Positions 1 through 6,496 of a DNA stretch of 6,690 nt are shown here, one piece after another. Made by a program: the position numbers and the translations under genes. Numbering within the stretch: the first letter of the stretch is position 1; the number at the start of each line of letters is the position of its first letter. Under the pieces are notes generated by a model. That model was not told where the DNA came from, did not search any database, and was given only the letters and a program-made list of their open reading frames with translations. The DNA comes from Bacteroidales bacterium (GTDB lineage: Bacteria; Bacteroidota; Bacteroidia; Bacteroidales; B18-G4), in contig JAGLEK010000005.1 in assembly GCA_023145125.1 (NCBI GenBank), positions 1 to 6,690 on the forward strand, written 5' to 3'.

Positions 1-1
1 A

Positions 2-124
2 GATGTAGCAGTGCTTCTTAACCTGAATGGGTTTGCAGATGTTGAGCTTCGGAAGGATATGCAGGGGAAGCTGAGGATGGTTCTAGGTGTTCCACCTTCG
101 CCAGGGCTACGGTGGACAAAGTAG
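2..124 (+). CDS. Possible 3' end of an unidentified gene (partial)
   Basis: Of the three + strand frames at the left edge, only this one stays open. It gives about 40 codons with a plausible protein-like composition (includes LLNLNGFADVELRKDMQGKL) and ends at TAG 122-124. The last dozen or so residues (VPPSPGLRWTK) come from the palindromic repeat at 91-116, so the natural C-terminus may have been replaced. I do not recognise a family. The ORF would converge on the phosphate transporter gene ending at 177, leaving a 52-nt gap without an obvious hairpin and T-run terminator. It is short and has no visible start, so it could be a chance open frame. Confidence 0.3.
   Translation, partial: DVAVLLNLNGFADVELRKDMQGKLRMVLGVPPSPGLRWTK
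91..116. repeat. REP-like palindromic repeat
   Basis: Perfect 6-bp arms TCCACC (91-96) and GGTGGA (111-116) enclose a 14-nt centre containing TTCG and GGCTAC. I recall close variants of this short GC-rich palindrome as dispersed intergenic repeats in Bacteroidota and other environmental genomes; this was not checked. An 8-bp direct repeat, TAGGTGTT, flanks it at 84-91 and 122-129. No T-run follows either arm, so it does not look like an intrinsic terminator. Confidence 0.5.
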
Positions 125-176
125 GTGTTAGGTGGGGGATTTTGTTTTCTGCCATCCATTTCTTTCTTTAAAATGA

Positions 177-2456
177 TCAGGATTCATCATCATAGTTCTG
201 CTCCAACATGAAGTCACGCTGAGACTTCAGGAGGTTAATAGTATCGAACAGTATTGATTTCAATTCACTTAATATCCCGAAGTACATCAGGCTATTCTTG
301 GTGCCGGCCTCATGGTTCTTGATACGCTTGACCTGCTTCTTATTGATCTGGTCAATAAGCTTAATGATTTCAACTTGTGTTTCAATGATACTGTCAATTT
401 CAGTGTAGCGGTGTTCGTTGATCGATTTAAGGATGTCATCATAAAGATCAGCTATTTTGGTGCTTAGCTGATTCAGCTCTTCAACCTGGTCAGGCAACAG
501 TCCTTTGTGGTTATTGTCGACATGTGTGGTGGCTGATTTGGCGATGATATATATTGACCGTGTGACCTCTCTGAGAAAGTCGAGCACCTGTACATAAAAG
601 TGCCCGGCATCGATGGAATCTTTTTCAAACTTATCAATGGTAACATGAACATTATCCTTGAGAAATTTGGCCTGCTTGTTTAATGAAGAAGCTTCTTTGC
701 TTTTCTTCCTGAGCTTTTTATGGTCCTCGTTTGCAAGGCCCTTGATCACGGAGAGGAATGTGCTGGGTACTTCTGACAGGATCTCCACAATGGTGTTTGA
801 ATACTTATCAACGATATTTTTGCCATTGATTGTGTCATCTGCATCAATGCTTCTTTCACGGGCATCTTTCTTTTCAACTCTTTTCTTGTGAATCAGGTGG
901 GTACGGAAAACAACGAATGCAGCAATGGCGATAAGTATAATTACAGCTGGCATTTTACCATAATAAATGATTGTGGCAAGCAGGAATGCTGCTGTAAATG
1001 CCGAGAATGCTGTCAGGAACCAGCCACCAACCACCGAAAGTACACCGGTTACACGGTAAACTGCACTTTCTCGCCCCCAGGCACCATCGGCCAATGATGT
1101 CCCCATGGCTACCATAAAAGTTACGTAGGTAGTTGACAGAGGAAGTTTCAGCGAGGTAGCAAAGGCAATAAGGATACTGGCTACAAAAAGGTTAACAGAA
1201 GCCCTGATCAAATCAAAAGAACTGGCATCAATTTGTTGCTGGGCAATGTTGCTTTCCCTAACCTTTTGCATGTCGAACCTGTTATCGATAGATCTTCTTA
1301 TCGGGCCGGGGATCACATAATTCACACCACTGGAGACTAACCTCACATTTCTGACCAGTACCCTTGAGAACAATGTGGAACTGAACCTTTCACTGCCTTC
1401 GCCCTGACGGCCAAGGTTCACCTCAGTTTGAATAACTGAATGGGCTTTCTTTGACAGGTACAGGGTGACCACCATGATCAGGCCGGCAATCAGGAGCATC
1501 CAGGTATCCGTCCTTATCTTACCGGATAAAGCAGTCATAAGCATCCCGTTAGGGTCGGCATCGGGTGCAGCCTGGAAAGCGAGGAAAGAATCATATCCGG
1601 CCAATGGTACGCCGATAAAGTTTACCAGGTCATTTCCGGCAAAGGCCATTGCAAGAGCAAATGTTCCAACCAGAACGATGGTCTTCAATATATTGAACTT
1701 TTTATATATCATTGACAGCAGCTGAAGAATGATCGTCCAACTTACGAAGCTCACCATGACAATAGTCCATGAATTACTTGCAATCCATGCTTTGGCAGTT
1801 TCATCCATAAAGGAAGCTCCTTTGGCCCCTTTAAGGAGCATGAAATAAGTGATTGCAGTGATAGCCAAACCACCCCAGATAGCTCCAAAGGTCCTGATGT
1901 TCTTATTATAGTTAAATGTGAATGCCAGCCTGGCAATATATTGCACGAAGGCTCCGATTGAAAATGCAACCACCACCGATAATAAAATCCCTGAAATGAT
2001 CCGCAAAGCATTTGATGAATTAATGTAGCTTGCTATAGTCTCAACTTCTCCGGGTGCAGCATAATATACCTTAAGCATTGCTATGGCAACCGCAGCACCA
2101 AGTAATTCAAACACGATAGAAACGGTTGTGGATGTAGGCAACCCAAAAGTATTGTATGCATCCAGTAAGATCACATCCGTGATCATCACCGCCAGGAAAA
2201 TGATCATGATCTCAGAAAAGAAAAACATTTCAGGATTGAATATCCCTTTCCTGGCTACCTCCATCAGACCACTTGAAAAAGTGGCACCTGCAACTACACC
2301 AAGTGCTGCAATCAGCATGATGATCTTGAAGGGAGCGGCCTTTGCCCCAATGGCGGAATTCAGAAAGTTAACGGCATCATTGCTTACACCAACAATAAGA
2401 TCGGAGAAGGCAAGCCCAAAAAGTGCGATAACAAGAATCAGGTAAAAGGTTTCCAT
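177..2456 (-). CDS. PiT-family inorganic phosphate transporter with fused PhoU-like domain (copy A)
   Basis: Predicted inner-membrane PHO4/PiT permease importing inorganic phosphate by cation symport; the sequence does not tell H+ from Na+. It has two inverted-repeat family signatures. The first is VSNDAVN (residues 24-30), followed by GLPTSTT (105-111). The second is GNDLVN (274-279), followed by LPLSTT (438-443). About 12 hydrophobic segments lie between residues 5 and 518, broken by a hydrophilic loop at about 335-412. After the basic stretch HKKRVEKK comes a soluble helical region, about 545-755, resembling PhoU/DUF47 regulators, with a THVDNNHKGLLP motif near 644-655. At 759 aa it is longer than a plain PiT protein of about 400-550. 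The ATG at 2454-2456 aligns exactly with the paralogue's start; there is no Shine-Dalgarno sequence, as usual in Bacteroidota. It lies 111 nt downstream of copy B and has its own candidate promoter, so it may be transcribed with B or alone. The family call is firm; the regulatory role of the C-domain is inferred. Confidence 0.93.
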   Translation of the reverse strand: METFYLILVIALFGLAFSDLIVGVSNDAVNFLNSAIGAKAAPFKIIMLIAALGVVAGATFSSGLMEVARKGIFNPEMFFFSEIMIIFLAVMITDVILLDAYNTFGLPTSTTVSIVFELLGAAVAIAMLKVYYAAPGEVETIASYINSSNALRIISGILLSVVVAFSIGAFVQYIARLAFTFNYNKNIRTFGAIWGGLAITAITYFMLLKGAKGASFMDETAKAWIASNSWTIVMVSFVSWTIILQLLSMIYKKFNILKTIVLVGTFALAMAFAGNDLVNFIGVPLAGYDSFLAFQAAPDADPNGMLMTALSGKIRTDTWMLLIAGLIMVVTLYLSKKAHSVIQTEVNLGRQGEGSERFSSTLFSRVLVRNVRLVSSGVNYVIPGPIRRSIDNRFDMQKVRESNIAQQQIDASSFDLIRASVNLFVASILIAFATSLKLPLSTTYVTFMVAMGTSLADGAWGRESAVYRVTGVLSVVGGWFLTAFSAFTAAFLLATIIYYGKMPAVIILIAIAAFVVFRTHLIHKKRVEKKDARERSIDADDTINGKNIVDKYSNTIVEILSEVPSTFLSVIKGLANEDHKKLRKKSKEASSLNKQAKFLKDNVHVTIDKFEKDSIDAGHFYVQVLDFLREVTRSIYIIAKSATTHVDNNHKGLLPDQVEELNQLSTKIADLYDDILKSINEHRYTEIDSIIETQVEIIKLIDQINKKQVKRIKNHEAGTKNSLMYFGILSELKSILFDTINLLKSQRDFMLEQNYDDES

Positions 2457-2475
2457 ATGGGATTTATTGTTTCAA

Positions 2476-2483
2476 CAAAAATA
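2476..2483 (-). promoter_or_regulatory. Candidate -7 box for transporter copy A
   Basis: On the minus strand this reads TATTTTTG, an exact fit to the Bacteroidota -7 consensus TAnnTTTG, 19 nt before the ATG. No convincing -33 TTTG lies at the expected 19-21 nt spacing. It sits in an 11-nt block, TTTCTATTTTT (2477-2487), also found at nearly the same distance upstream of copy B. Confidence 0.45.
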
Positions 2484-2507
2484 GAAACACCACACAGAGT
2501 GGGGGGA

Positions 2508-2520
2508 TTAACAATGTTAA
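2508..2520. promoter_or_regulatory. Inverted repeat TTAACAATGTTAA, possible operator
   Basis: A perfect 6-bp dyad (TTAACA / TGTTAA) around a single central base, about 25 bp upstream of the copy A -7 box and 51 bp before the start codon. GTTAA recurs just beyond it (2526-2530). The placement would suit a dimeric regulator, but an AT-rich spacer can give such a palindrome by chance. The identical site is not seen upstream of copy B. Confidence 0.25.
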
Positions 2521-2567
2521 GTTATCGTTAATTCTTGTTGTAAAGCAATACAGTTACCATAAGGTTC

Positions 2568-4847
2568 TTAGCCTTCAATGTTATCCCCATCCTGCTCCAG
2601 GATAAAGTCCCTTTGTGATTTTAAGAGATTTATGGTGTAGAAGAGGACATTTTTGATCTCACCAAGGATCCCGAGGTACATCAGGCTGTTTTTTGTGCCG
2701 GACTCATGGTTCTTGATTCGTTTGATCTGCTTCTTGTTCACCTGATCGATCATGCTCAGCAGTTCAACCTGCTTACTGATAATGCTATCTATATCAGTAT
2801 AGTTGTTCCCCCTGATCGAGACCAGGATCTCATCGTACAACTCTGCCACCCTGCTGTTGAGCTGGTTCAACTCTTCCACCTGTTCGGGTAGCAGTCCCTT
2901 GTGGTTGTTGTCAACGTGAGTAAGAGCAGTTTTGGATATAAAATGAACCGACCTGGTAATTTCGCGCAGGAAGTCGAGAACCTGAACATAGAAGTGCCCG
3001 GTATCAACAGAATCTTCTTCCAGCTTGTCGATCGTAAGATGGATATTATCTTTCAGGTATTTGGCCTTTTTGCTCAATACCGAGGTTTCTTTGCTCTTCT
3101 TGCGAAGCTTCTTCAGGTCCTCATTGGCCAGGCCTTTGATCACAGAGAAGAATGCCTTCGGAACTTCTTCGAGGATCTCTGTTACCGTAACCGAACACTT
3201 ATCTATAATGTTAGTGCCATTTATCTTCTCTTCGGTGTTGAAGCTTTTGTCTCTTTCTGTCTTTTTTGCTTCTCTTTTCTTGTGAAGAAGGTGTGTGCGA
3301 AACACAACGAATGCTGCGAAGAGAATAAGTGCAATAATAGCAGGCATCTCTCCGAAGTAAATGATCATTGCAAGAATAAAAGCCACCGTGAATGCCGATA
3401 AGGCGGTGAGGAACCATCCTCCGATCACTGAGAGGACACCGGTTACCCTGAATACAGCACTCTCCCTGCCCCAGGCACCATCGGCCAATGATGTTCCCAT
3501 TACAACCATGAAGGTCACGTAAGTTGTTGACAGGGGAAGCTTCAGTGAGGTACCGAAGGCAATCAGGATACTTGCAACTACAAGGTTCACCGAAGCCCGG
3601 ATCATGTCAAAGGAGGTTTCATCTTTCTTTTGCTGCTCAATATTATCGTTCTTAACCTTGTCGAAATCAAACCTGTCTTCAATTCCTTTTTTTACCTGGT
3701 TAGGGATAAGATAGTTGACGCCCCTGGCCATACTCCTTGTTTGCCTGACAATGACCCTTGAAAATAATGTGGAACTAAATCTCTCACTTCCTTCGTCCTG
3801 GCGGCTGAGGTCAAGTGAGGTGGTTACAACTGAACGTGCCTTTTTTGATTTGTACAGGGTGACGACCATTATAAACCCTGCGATCAAAAGCATATATGTA
3901 TCCGTTTTTATTTTTCCTGAAAGTGCAGTCATCAGGAACCCATTGGGGTCGGACCCGGGGTTTGCCCGGAACTCCAGGAAAGACTCATATCCTGCCAGTG
4001 GCACGCCGATAAAATTCACAAGGTCGTTGCCGGCAAAGGCCATGGCAAGTGCAAAGGTGCCTACCAGAACGATGATCTTGAGTACATCCAGCTTTTTAAA
4101 GGACATGGTGAGTATCTGGAACAAAACAGTCCAGAAGATAAAGCTAACCAGTACTATCAACCACTGACTATCATGGATCATAGCTTTTACGCTGTTATCC
4201 ATAAAGGAGGCTCCCTTAGCCCCTTTGATGAGCATGAAATAGGTGATCGCGGTAAGCGCTATCCCTCCCCAGAGGGCTCCGAAATACTTCAGATTTTTTT
4301 TATAGTTGAAGGTAAACATTAACCTGGCAATGTACTGTACGATGGCCCCTACCGTAAAGGCCACCGCCACCGAGAGCAATATCCCGAATATGATCATCAG
4401 GGCATTGGAGGAATTGATATAGGTTCCCAGGTCCGCTAAAGTTTCGCTGGATGCATATATTTTCAGCAGGGAGATGGCTACCGCTGCTCCCAGGAGTTCG
4501 AATACAATGGAAACTGTGGTAGATGTTGGTAAACCGAGAGTGTTAAAGGCGTCAAGCAGGATCACATCGGTGATCATAACCGCAAGGAAAATGATCATGA
4601 TCTCTGAAAAGTAAAACTGCCCGGGATGAAATATCCCCTTCCTGGCTACTTCCATCAGGCCACTGGAGAATGTAGCCCCTACCAGTACACCAAGGGCTGC
4701 AACAATCATGATGGTCTTGAAAGGAGCCGCCTTCGCACCGATGGCAGAATTCAAAAAGTTAACGGCATCGTTACTGACACCTACGATCAAATCTGAAATA
4801 GCGAGGCCAAAAAGTACAATAACAAGGATCAGGTAAAATGCTTCCAT
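2568..4847 (-). CDS. PiT-family inorganic phosphate transporter with fused PhoU-like domain (copy B)
   Basis: Tandem paralogue of the gene at 177-2456 and upstream of it in the direction of transcription. It has the same order: VSNDAVN near residue 24, GLPTSTT near 105, GNDLVN near 273, LPLSTT near 437, about 12 membrane segments, then a cytoplasmic helical PhoU/DUF47-like region from about 540. By hand, 113 of the first 130 residues match copy A. The central loop (residues 335-410) and the segment around 131-145 differ more, and a one-residue deletion there is offset by one extra C-terminal residue. Many synonymous differences suggest an old duplication kept by selection. The predicted function is Pi import. 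The copies may differ in affinity or in expression, but the sequence alone cannot say. The ATG at 4845-4847 is supported by alignment with copy A. Confidence 0.93.
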   Translation of the reverse strand: MEAFYLILVIVLFGLAISDLIVGVSNDAVNFLNSAIGAKAAPFKTIMIVAALGVLVGATFSSGLMEVARKGIFHPGQFYFSEIMIIFLAVMITDVILLDAFNTLGLPTSTTVSIVFELLGAAVAISLLKIYASSETLADLGTYINSSNALMIIFGILLSVAVAFTVGAIVQYIARLMFTFNYKKNLKYFGALWGGIALTAITYFMLIKGAKGASFMDNSVKAMIHDSQWLIVLVSFIFWTVLFQILTMSFKKLDVLKIIVLVGTFALAMAFAGNDLVNFIGVPLAGYESFLEFRANPGSDPNGFLMTALSGKIKTDTYMLLIAGFIMVVTLYKSKKARSVVTTSLDLSRQDEGSERFSSTLFSRVIVRQTRSMARGVNYLIPNQVKKGIEDRFDFDKVKNDNIEQQKKDETSFDMIRASVNLVVASILIAFGTSLKLPLSTTYVTFMVVMGTSLADGAWGRESAVFRVTGVLSVIGGWFLTALSAFTVAFILAMIIYFGEMPAIIALILFAAFVVFRTHLLHKKREAKKTERDKSFNTEEKINGTNIIDKCSVTVTEILEEVPKAFFSVIKGLANEDLKKLRKKSKETSVLSKKAKYLKDNIHLTIDKLEEDSVDTGHFYVQVLDFLREITRSVHFISKTALTHVDNNHKGLLPEQVEELNQLNSRVAELYDEILVSIRGNNYTDIDSIISKQVELLSMIDQVNKKQIKRIKNHESGTKNSLMYLGILGEIKNVLFYTINLLKSQRDFILEQDGDNIEG

Positions 4848-4865
4848 TAGGTTTTGAAATGGATA

Positions 4866-4873
4866 TAAAAATA
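4866..4873 (-). promoter_or_regulatory. Candidate -7 box for transporter copy B
   Basis: On the minus strand this reads TATTTTTA, one mismatch from TAnnTTTG, 18 nt before the ATG. The surrounding TTTCTATTTTT block (4867-4877) is identical to that upstream of copy A, although most of the rest of the two spacers differs. No clear -33 element was found. Confidence 0.4.
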
Positions 4874-4895
4874 GAAAACCAAACCATTGGTGAAT

Positions 4896-5090
4896 ATGAA
4901 AAAGTGTAATTTGTTATCCACAATATTGTTAATGTTGTTGATATCTTTGAATGCATATTCTCAGGAGGCTGTAAATGAGGTTTTTCAAACTTATTTCGTC
5001 ACGGCAGAAAACCTGGTCGCTGACCCCGGTTGTCCCACCCGCATCAAAACTAAACAACTCCAAGCATTCCAAACACTCCAGGCACTCTAA
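4896..5090 (+). pseudogene. Small secreted protein or truncated remnant of one
   Basis: A 64-codon ORF divergent from copy B, with 48 nt between the two starts. Residues 1-22 form a convincing signal peptide: MKK, a hydrophobic core (LLSTILLMLLISL), then NAYSQ with a likely cleavage point before QE, typical of Bacteroidota exported proteins. Only about 30 residues of non-repeat mature sequence follow (EAVNEVFQTYFVTAENLVADPG...). The frame then enters the 9-bp tandem array, which encodes KQLQAFQTLQAL and the stop. I take it as the 5' remnant of a longer secreted-protein gene whose remainder was lost or replaced by the repeat. It could instead be a genuine small exported peptide. No family is recognised. 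In-frame GTG (4890) and TTG (4887) codons lie upstream, but ATG 4896 gives the best signal peptide. Confidence 0.45.
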
Positions 5091-5133
5091 GTACTCCAAG
5101 TACTCTAAGTACTTTAAGTACTTCAAGTACTCA
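5053..5133. repeat. Minisatellite: nine 9-bp units
   Basis: Nine consecutive 9-bp units, consensus AAGTACTCC. The left four are degenerate (AACAACTCC, AAGCATTCC, AAACACTCC, AGGCACTCT). The right five all begin AAGTACT and differ only in the last two bases. The array fills the gap between the + strand ORF (its stop lies inside the repeat) and the minus-strand gene ending at 5131, whose TGA is part of the last unit. AGTACT is self-complementary, so transcripts from either strand could form small hairpins. Confidence 0.9.
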
Positions 5134-6243
5134 TTTTATCATCCTCATCACCGGCGAATCGATCTTCATAAGAGGAAGGATTTCCTCGTAAGTCAGGTTG
5201 ATGCTGATAGCCCCCATAGAATAGGGCGCCAGCTCGTAAGGGTTATAATAAAAGCCAATGCTGTTTGTTGTAAGGTAAAAGTTGTCGGAAAGGGGGATAT
5301 GGTTCTCAAAGAGGCCTGCTTCCGTGAGTGATTGCTCCGGCCCGAGGTAATAATCCATGCGGTATTTGCGCTCCAGGAGCTTGCTGAGTTCATCTTCATA
5401 GCCGGCGTCGAATATCTCATCCAATGCAAGCTGCTTCATCTCTTTATTGTCGAAAACGAGGAAGCGCGAAATACCCATCCCATGAGCTCCTCCGGTATAG
5501 GCAAAATTATCGGCCCTGTATACTAAAATGCCGTCCGTATTTATGTTGATATAGCTCGTTGCGATCATCTCCCAGTTGAAGGAATATCCCCCGTCATAAA
5601 TATCAATATTGGCATCGAGGTATTTTCTGAAATAATTATTGCTGTATACGTACAGGATTGAGTCATCGGGAACGGAATCGATCATTTGCTGTCCAAAAAA
5701 AGCCTTCATGATCGCAGCCTTAAGCGGAGCCGTCGAATTATCATCTTTCGGCAGAAGCAATGATAGCGTAATATGGGCAAGGGGTGAATCAATGGTGTCA
5801 AGGAGTACGGAATCCCTGCTAATGCAATATCCATTGAATGCGATGCTTCCCGAAGAATAATCATCTTCAATGATGAAGGACCGGGATATGCTGCTTTTAT
5901 GCTCCCTGTATGTTCCTTTAAACATCTCATCAAGCATGCCCGAATACTCACCGGATTCAATGTTTTGGGAGTAAGCGAGGATGCTTGCCACCCCATGTTC
6001 ATCGATGCTTCCTTCCAGCCTTTGTGTTTGTACCATACCGGCAAGCGCACCTTCTTCAACAAGCTTTTCAGGGAAAGTGCAGTTACCGCTGATATCACTT
6101 CCGGAAATAATTAAATCGACGATTATCTTATCGCCTCCCACCAGGCCGCTCATGTGCTTATAGGAAAAGCTGCACGCATAATCCTGACTGAATAAAATAA
6201 TTGTGATGCATGCTGCAACAAAGGTAAAGACGAGTTTTTTCAT
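5131..6243 (-). CDS. Secreted DUF3298 (RsiV-like C-terminal) domain protein
   Basis: A 370-residue exported protein of unknown exact role. Residues 1-20 are a signal peptide (MKK, then a hydrophobic run ending LFSQ). Cys24 lacks a good lipobox, so signal peptidase I processing is more likely than lipidation. Residues about 25-140 are beta-rich, with a pattern (LEGSIDEHG, then SGEYSGML, then FKGTYRE) like the G-x-W/Y modules that precede DUF3298 in other Bacteroidota proteins. Residues about 225-355 match DUF3298: YTGGAHG at 249-255, LALDEIFDAGYEDEL, LSDNFYLTTNSIGFYYNPYELAPYSMG (written from two adjoining parts, 318-344) and a final beta segment ISINLTYEEI. DUF3298 is known from the Bacillus anti-sigma factor RsiV, where it binds lysozyme. 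No sigma-binding or transmembrane part is present here, so an anti-sigma role is not supported. The ATG at 6241-6243 fits the signal peptide. Confidence 0.8.
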   Translation of the reverse strand: MKKLVFTFVAACITIILFSQDYACSFSYKHMSGLVGGDKIIVDLIISGSDISGNCTFPEKLVEEGALAGMVQTQRLEGSIDEHGVASILAYSQNIESGEYSGMLDEMFKGTYREHKSSISRSFIIEDDYSSGSIAFNGYCISRDSVLLDTIDSPLAHITLSLLLPKDDNSTAPLKAAIMKAFFGQQMIDSVPDDSILYVYSNNYFRKYLDANIDIYDGGYSFNWEMIATSYININTDGILVYRADNFAYTGGAHGMGISRFLVFDNKEMKQLALDEIFDAGYEDELSKLLERKYRMDYYLGPEQSLTEAGLFENHIPLSDNFYLTTNSIGFYYNPYELAPYSMGAISINLTYEEILPLMKIDSPVMRMIK

Positions 6244-6267
6244 GGTAAGATCGGGTTACTGCAATTT

Positions 6268-6275
6268 CAAAGTTA
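6268..6275 (-). promoter_or_regulatory. Candidate -7 box for the DUF3298 gene
   Basis: Reads TAACTTTG on the minus strand, an exact fit to TAnnTTTG, 24 nt upstream of the start. The upstream DNA is AT-rich (runs of A and T at 6276-6293), but no -33 TTTG is evident. Confidence 0.45.
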
Positions 6276-6296
6276 GTTATTTATTTTTTATTTGGG

Positions 6297-6321
6297 CCCT
6301 TCGGCTTCGCTCAGGACAGGC
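6297..6321. repeat. REP-like element (CCCTTCGGCTTCGCTCAGG type)
   Basis: GC-rich element starting CCCTTCGGCTTCGCTCAGG and ending ACAGGC, in an otherwise AT-rich spacer. From memory, near-identical sequences (CCTGTCCTGAGCGAAG... on the other strand) occur as dispersed repeats in many environmental bacterial genomes. It differs from the element at 91-116 but belongs to the same general class. It lies just upstream of the DUF3298 promoter. Confidence 0.5.
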
Positions 6322-6330
6322 TATTGGGCG

Positions 6331-6354
6331 GTAGGCAGTAGGCTGTAGGCTGTA
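6331..6354. repeat. Heptamer tandem repeat GTAGGC(A/T)
   Basis: Three 7-bp units (GTAGGCA, GTAGGCT, GTAGGCT) and a trailing GTA. It is the first of three period-7 arrays in this spacer. GTAGGCA-type repeats are, from memory, common in Bacteroidota intergenic DNA. Confidence 0.75.
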
Positions 6355-6370
6355 TAATATTGAACCCCTA

Positions 6371-6401
6371 ATTCAACATTAAAAATTAAAAATTCAAAAT
6401 T
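6371..6401. repeat. Heptamer tandem repeat ATTAAAA
   Basis: Four 7-bp units (ATTCAAC, ATTAAAA, ATTAAAA, ATTCAAA) and a trailing ATT. It is AT-rich and ends one base before the next array. About 70-100 bp upstream of the PPK2 -7 box, it could also bend the DNA, but no function is shown. Confidence 0.65.
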
Positions 6402-6402
6402 T

Positions 6403-6447
6403 CAGTATCCAGTATCCAGCATCCAGCATCCAGTATCCAGTAACCAG
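6403..6447. repeat. Heptamer tandem repeat CAG(T/C)ATC
   Basis: Six 7-bp units (CAGTATC twice, CAGCATC twice, CAGTATC, CAGTAAC) plus a trailing CAG. The array ends 21 nt before the PPK2 -7 box, so its right edge lies where a -33 element would be expected. Gain or loss of units would change the sequence upstream of that promoter. Confidence 0.85.
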
Positions 6448-6468
6448 AAACAAGTAACTTTTTTTCTC

Positions 6469-6476
6469 TATATTTG
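6469..6476 (+). promoter_or_regulatory. Candidate -7 box for PPK2
   Basis: TATATTTG fits TAnnTTTG exactly and lies 20 nt before the ATG at 6497, like the other promoters in the window. It implies a very short leader of about 10-15 nt. No -33 TTTG is seen at 19-21 nt; that position falls at the end of the CAG(T/C)ATC array. Confidence 0.5.
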
Positions 6477-6496
6477 GCTACCATATCCATATAACT

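Noticed and set aside
91..116. Intrinsic terminator for the left-edge ORF
   Set aside because: A stem is possible but no T-run follows on either strand; it fits a dispersed palindromic repeat better.
2901..3401. 166-codon + strand ORF within transporter copy B
   Set aside because: Antisense to a strongly conserved transporter frame; low-complexity composition with Phe and Cys runs and no recognisable motif.
3715..4167. 150-codon + strand ORF within copy B, and similar ones at 1465-1725 and 2083-2445 in copy A
   Set aside because: They appear opposite equivalent regions of both paralogues because the sense codon pattern is shared, so they are mirror frames, not genes.
4929..5126. Minus-strand ORF encoding YLEYLECLE repeats
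   Set aside because: The repetitive residues are simply the 9-bp array translated; the rest is antisense to the signal-peptide ORF, which is the more convincing frame.
5706..6098. 130-codon minus-strand ORF inside the DUF3298 gene
   Set aside because: Overlaps in another frame a gene with a clear signal peptide and domain match; no motif of its own.
6331..6447. Possible CRISPR array
   Set aside because: Units are 7 bp and directly adjacent, without spacers of uniform length, and there are no cas genes.
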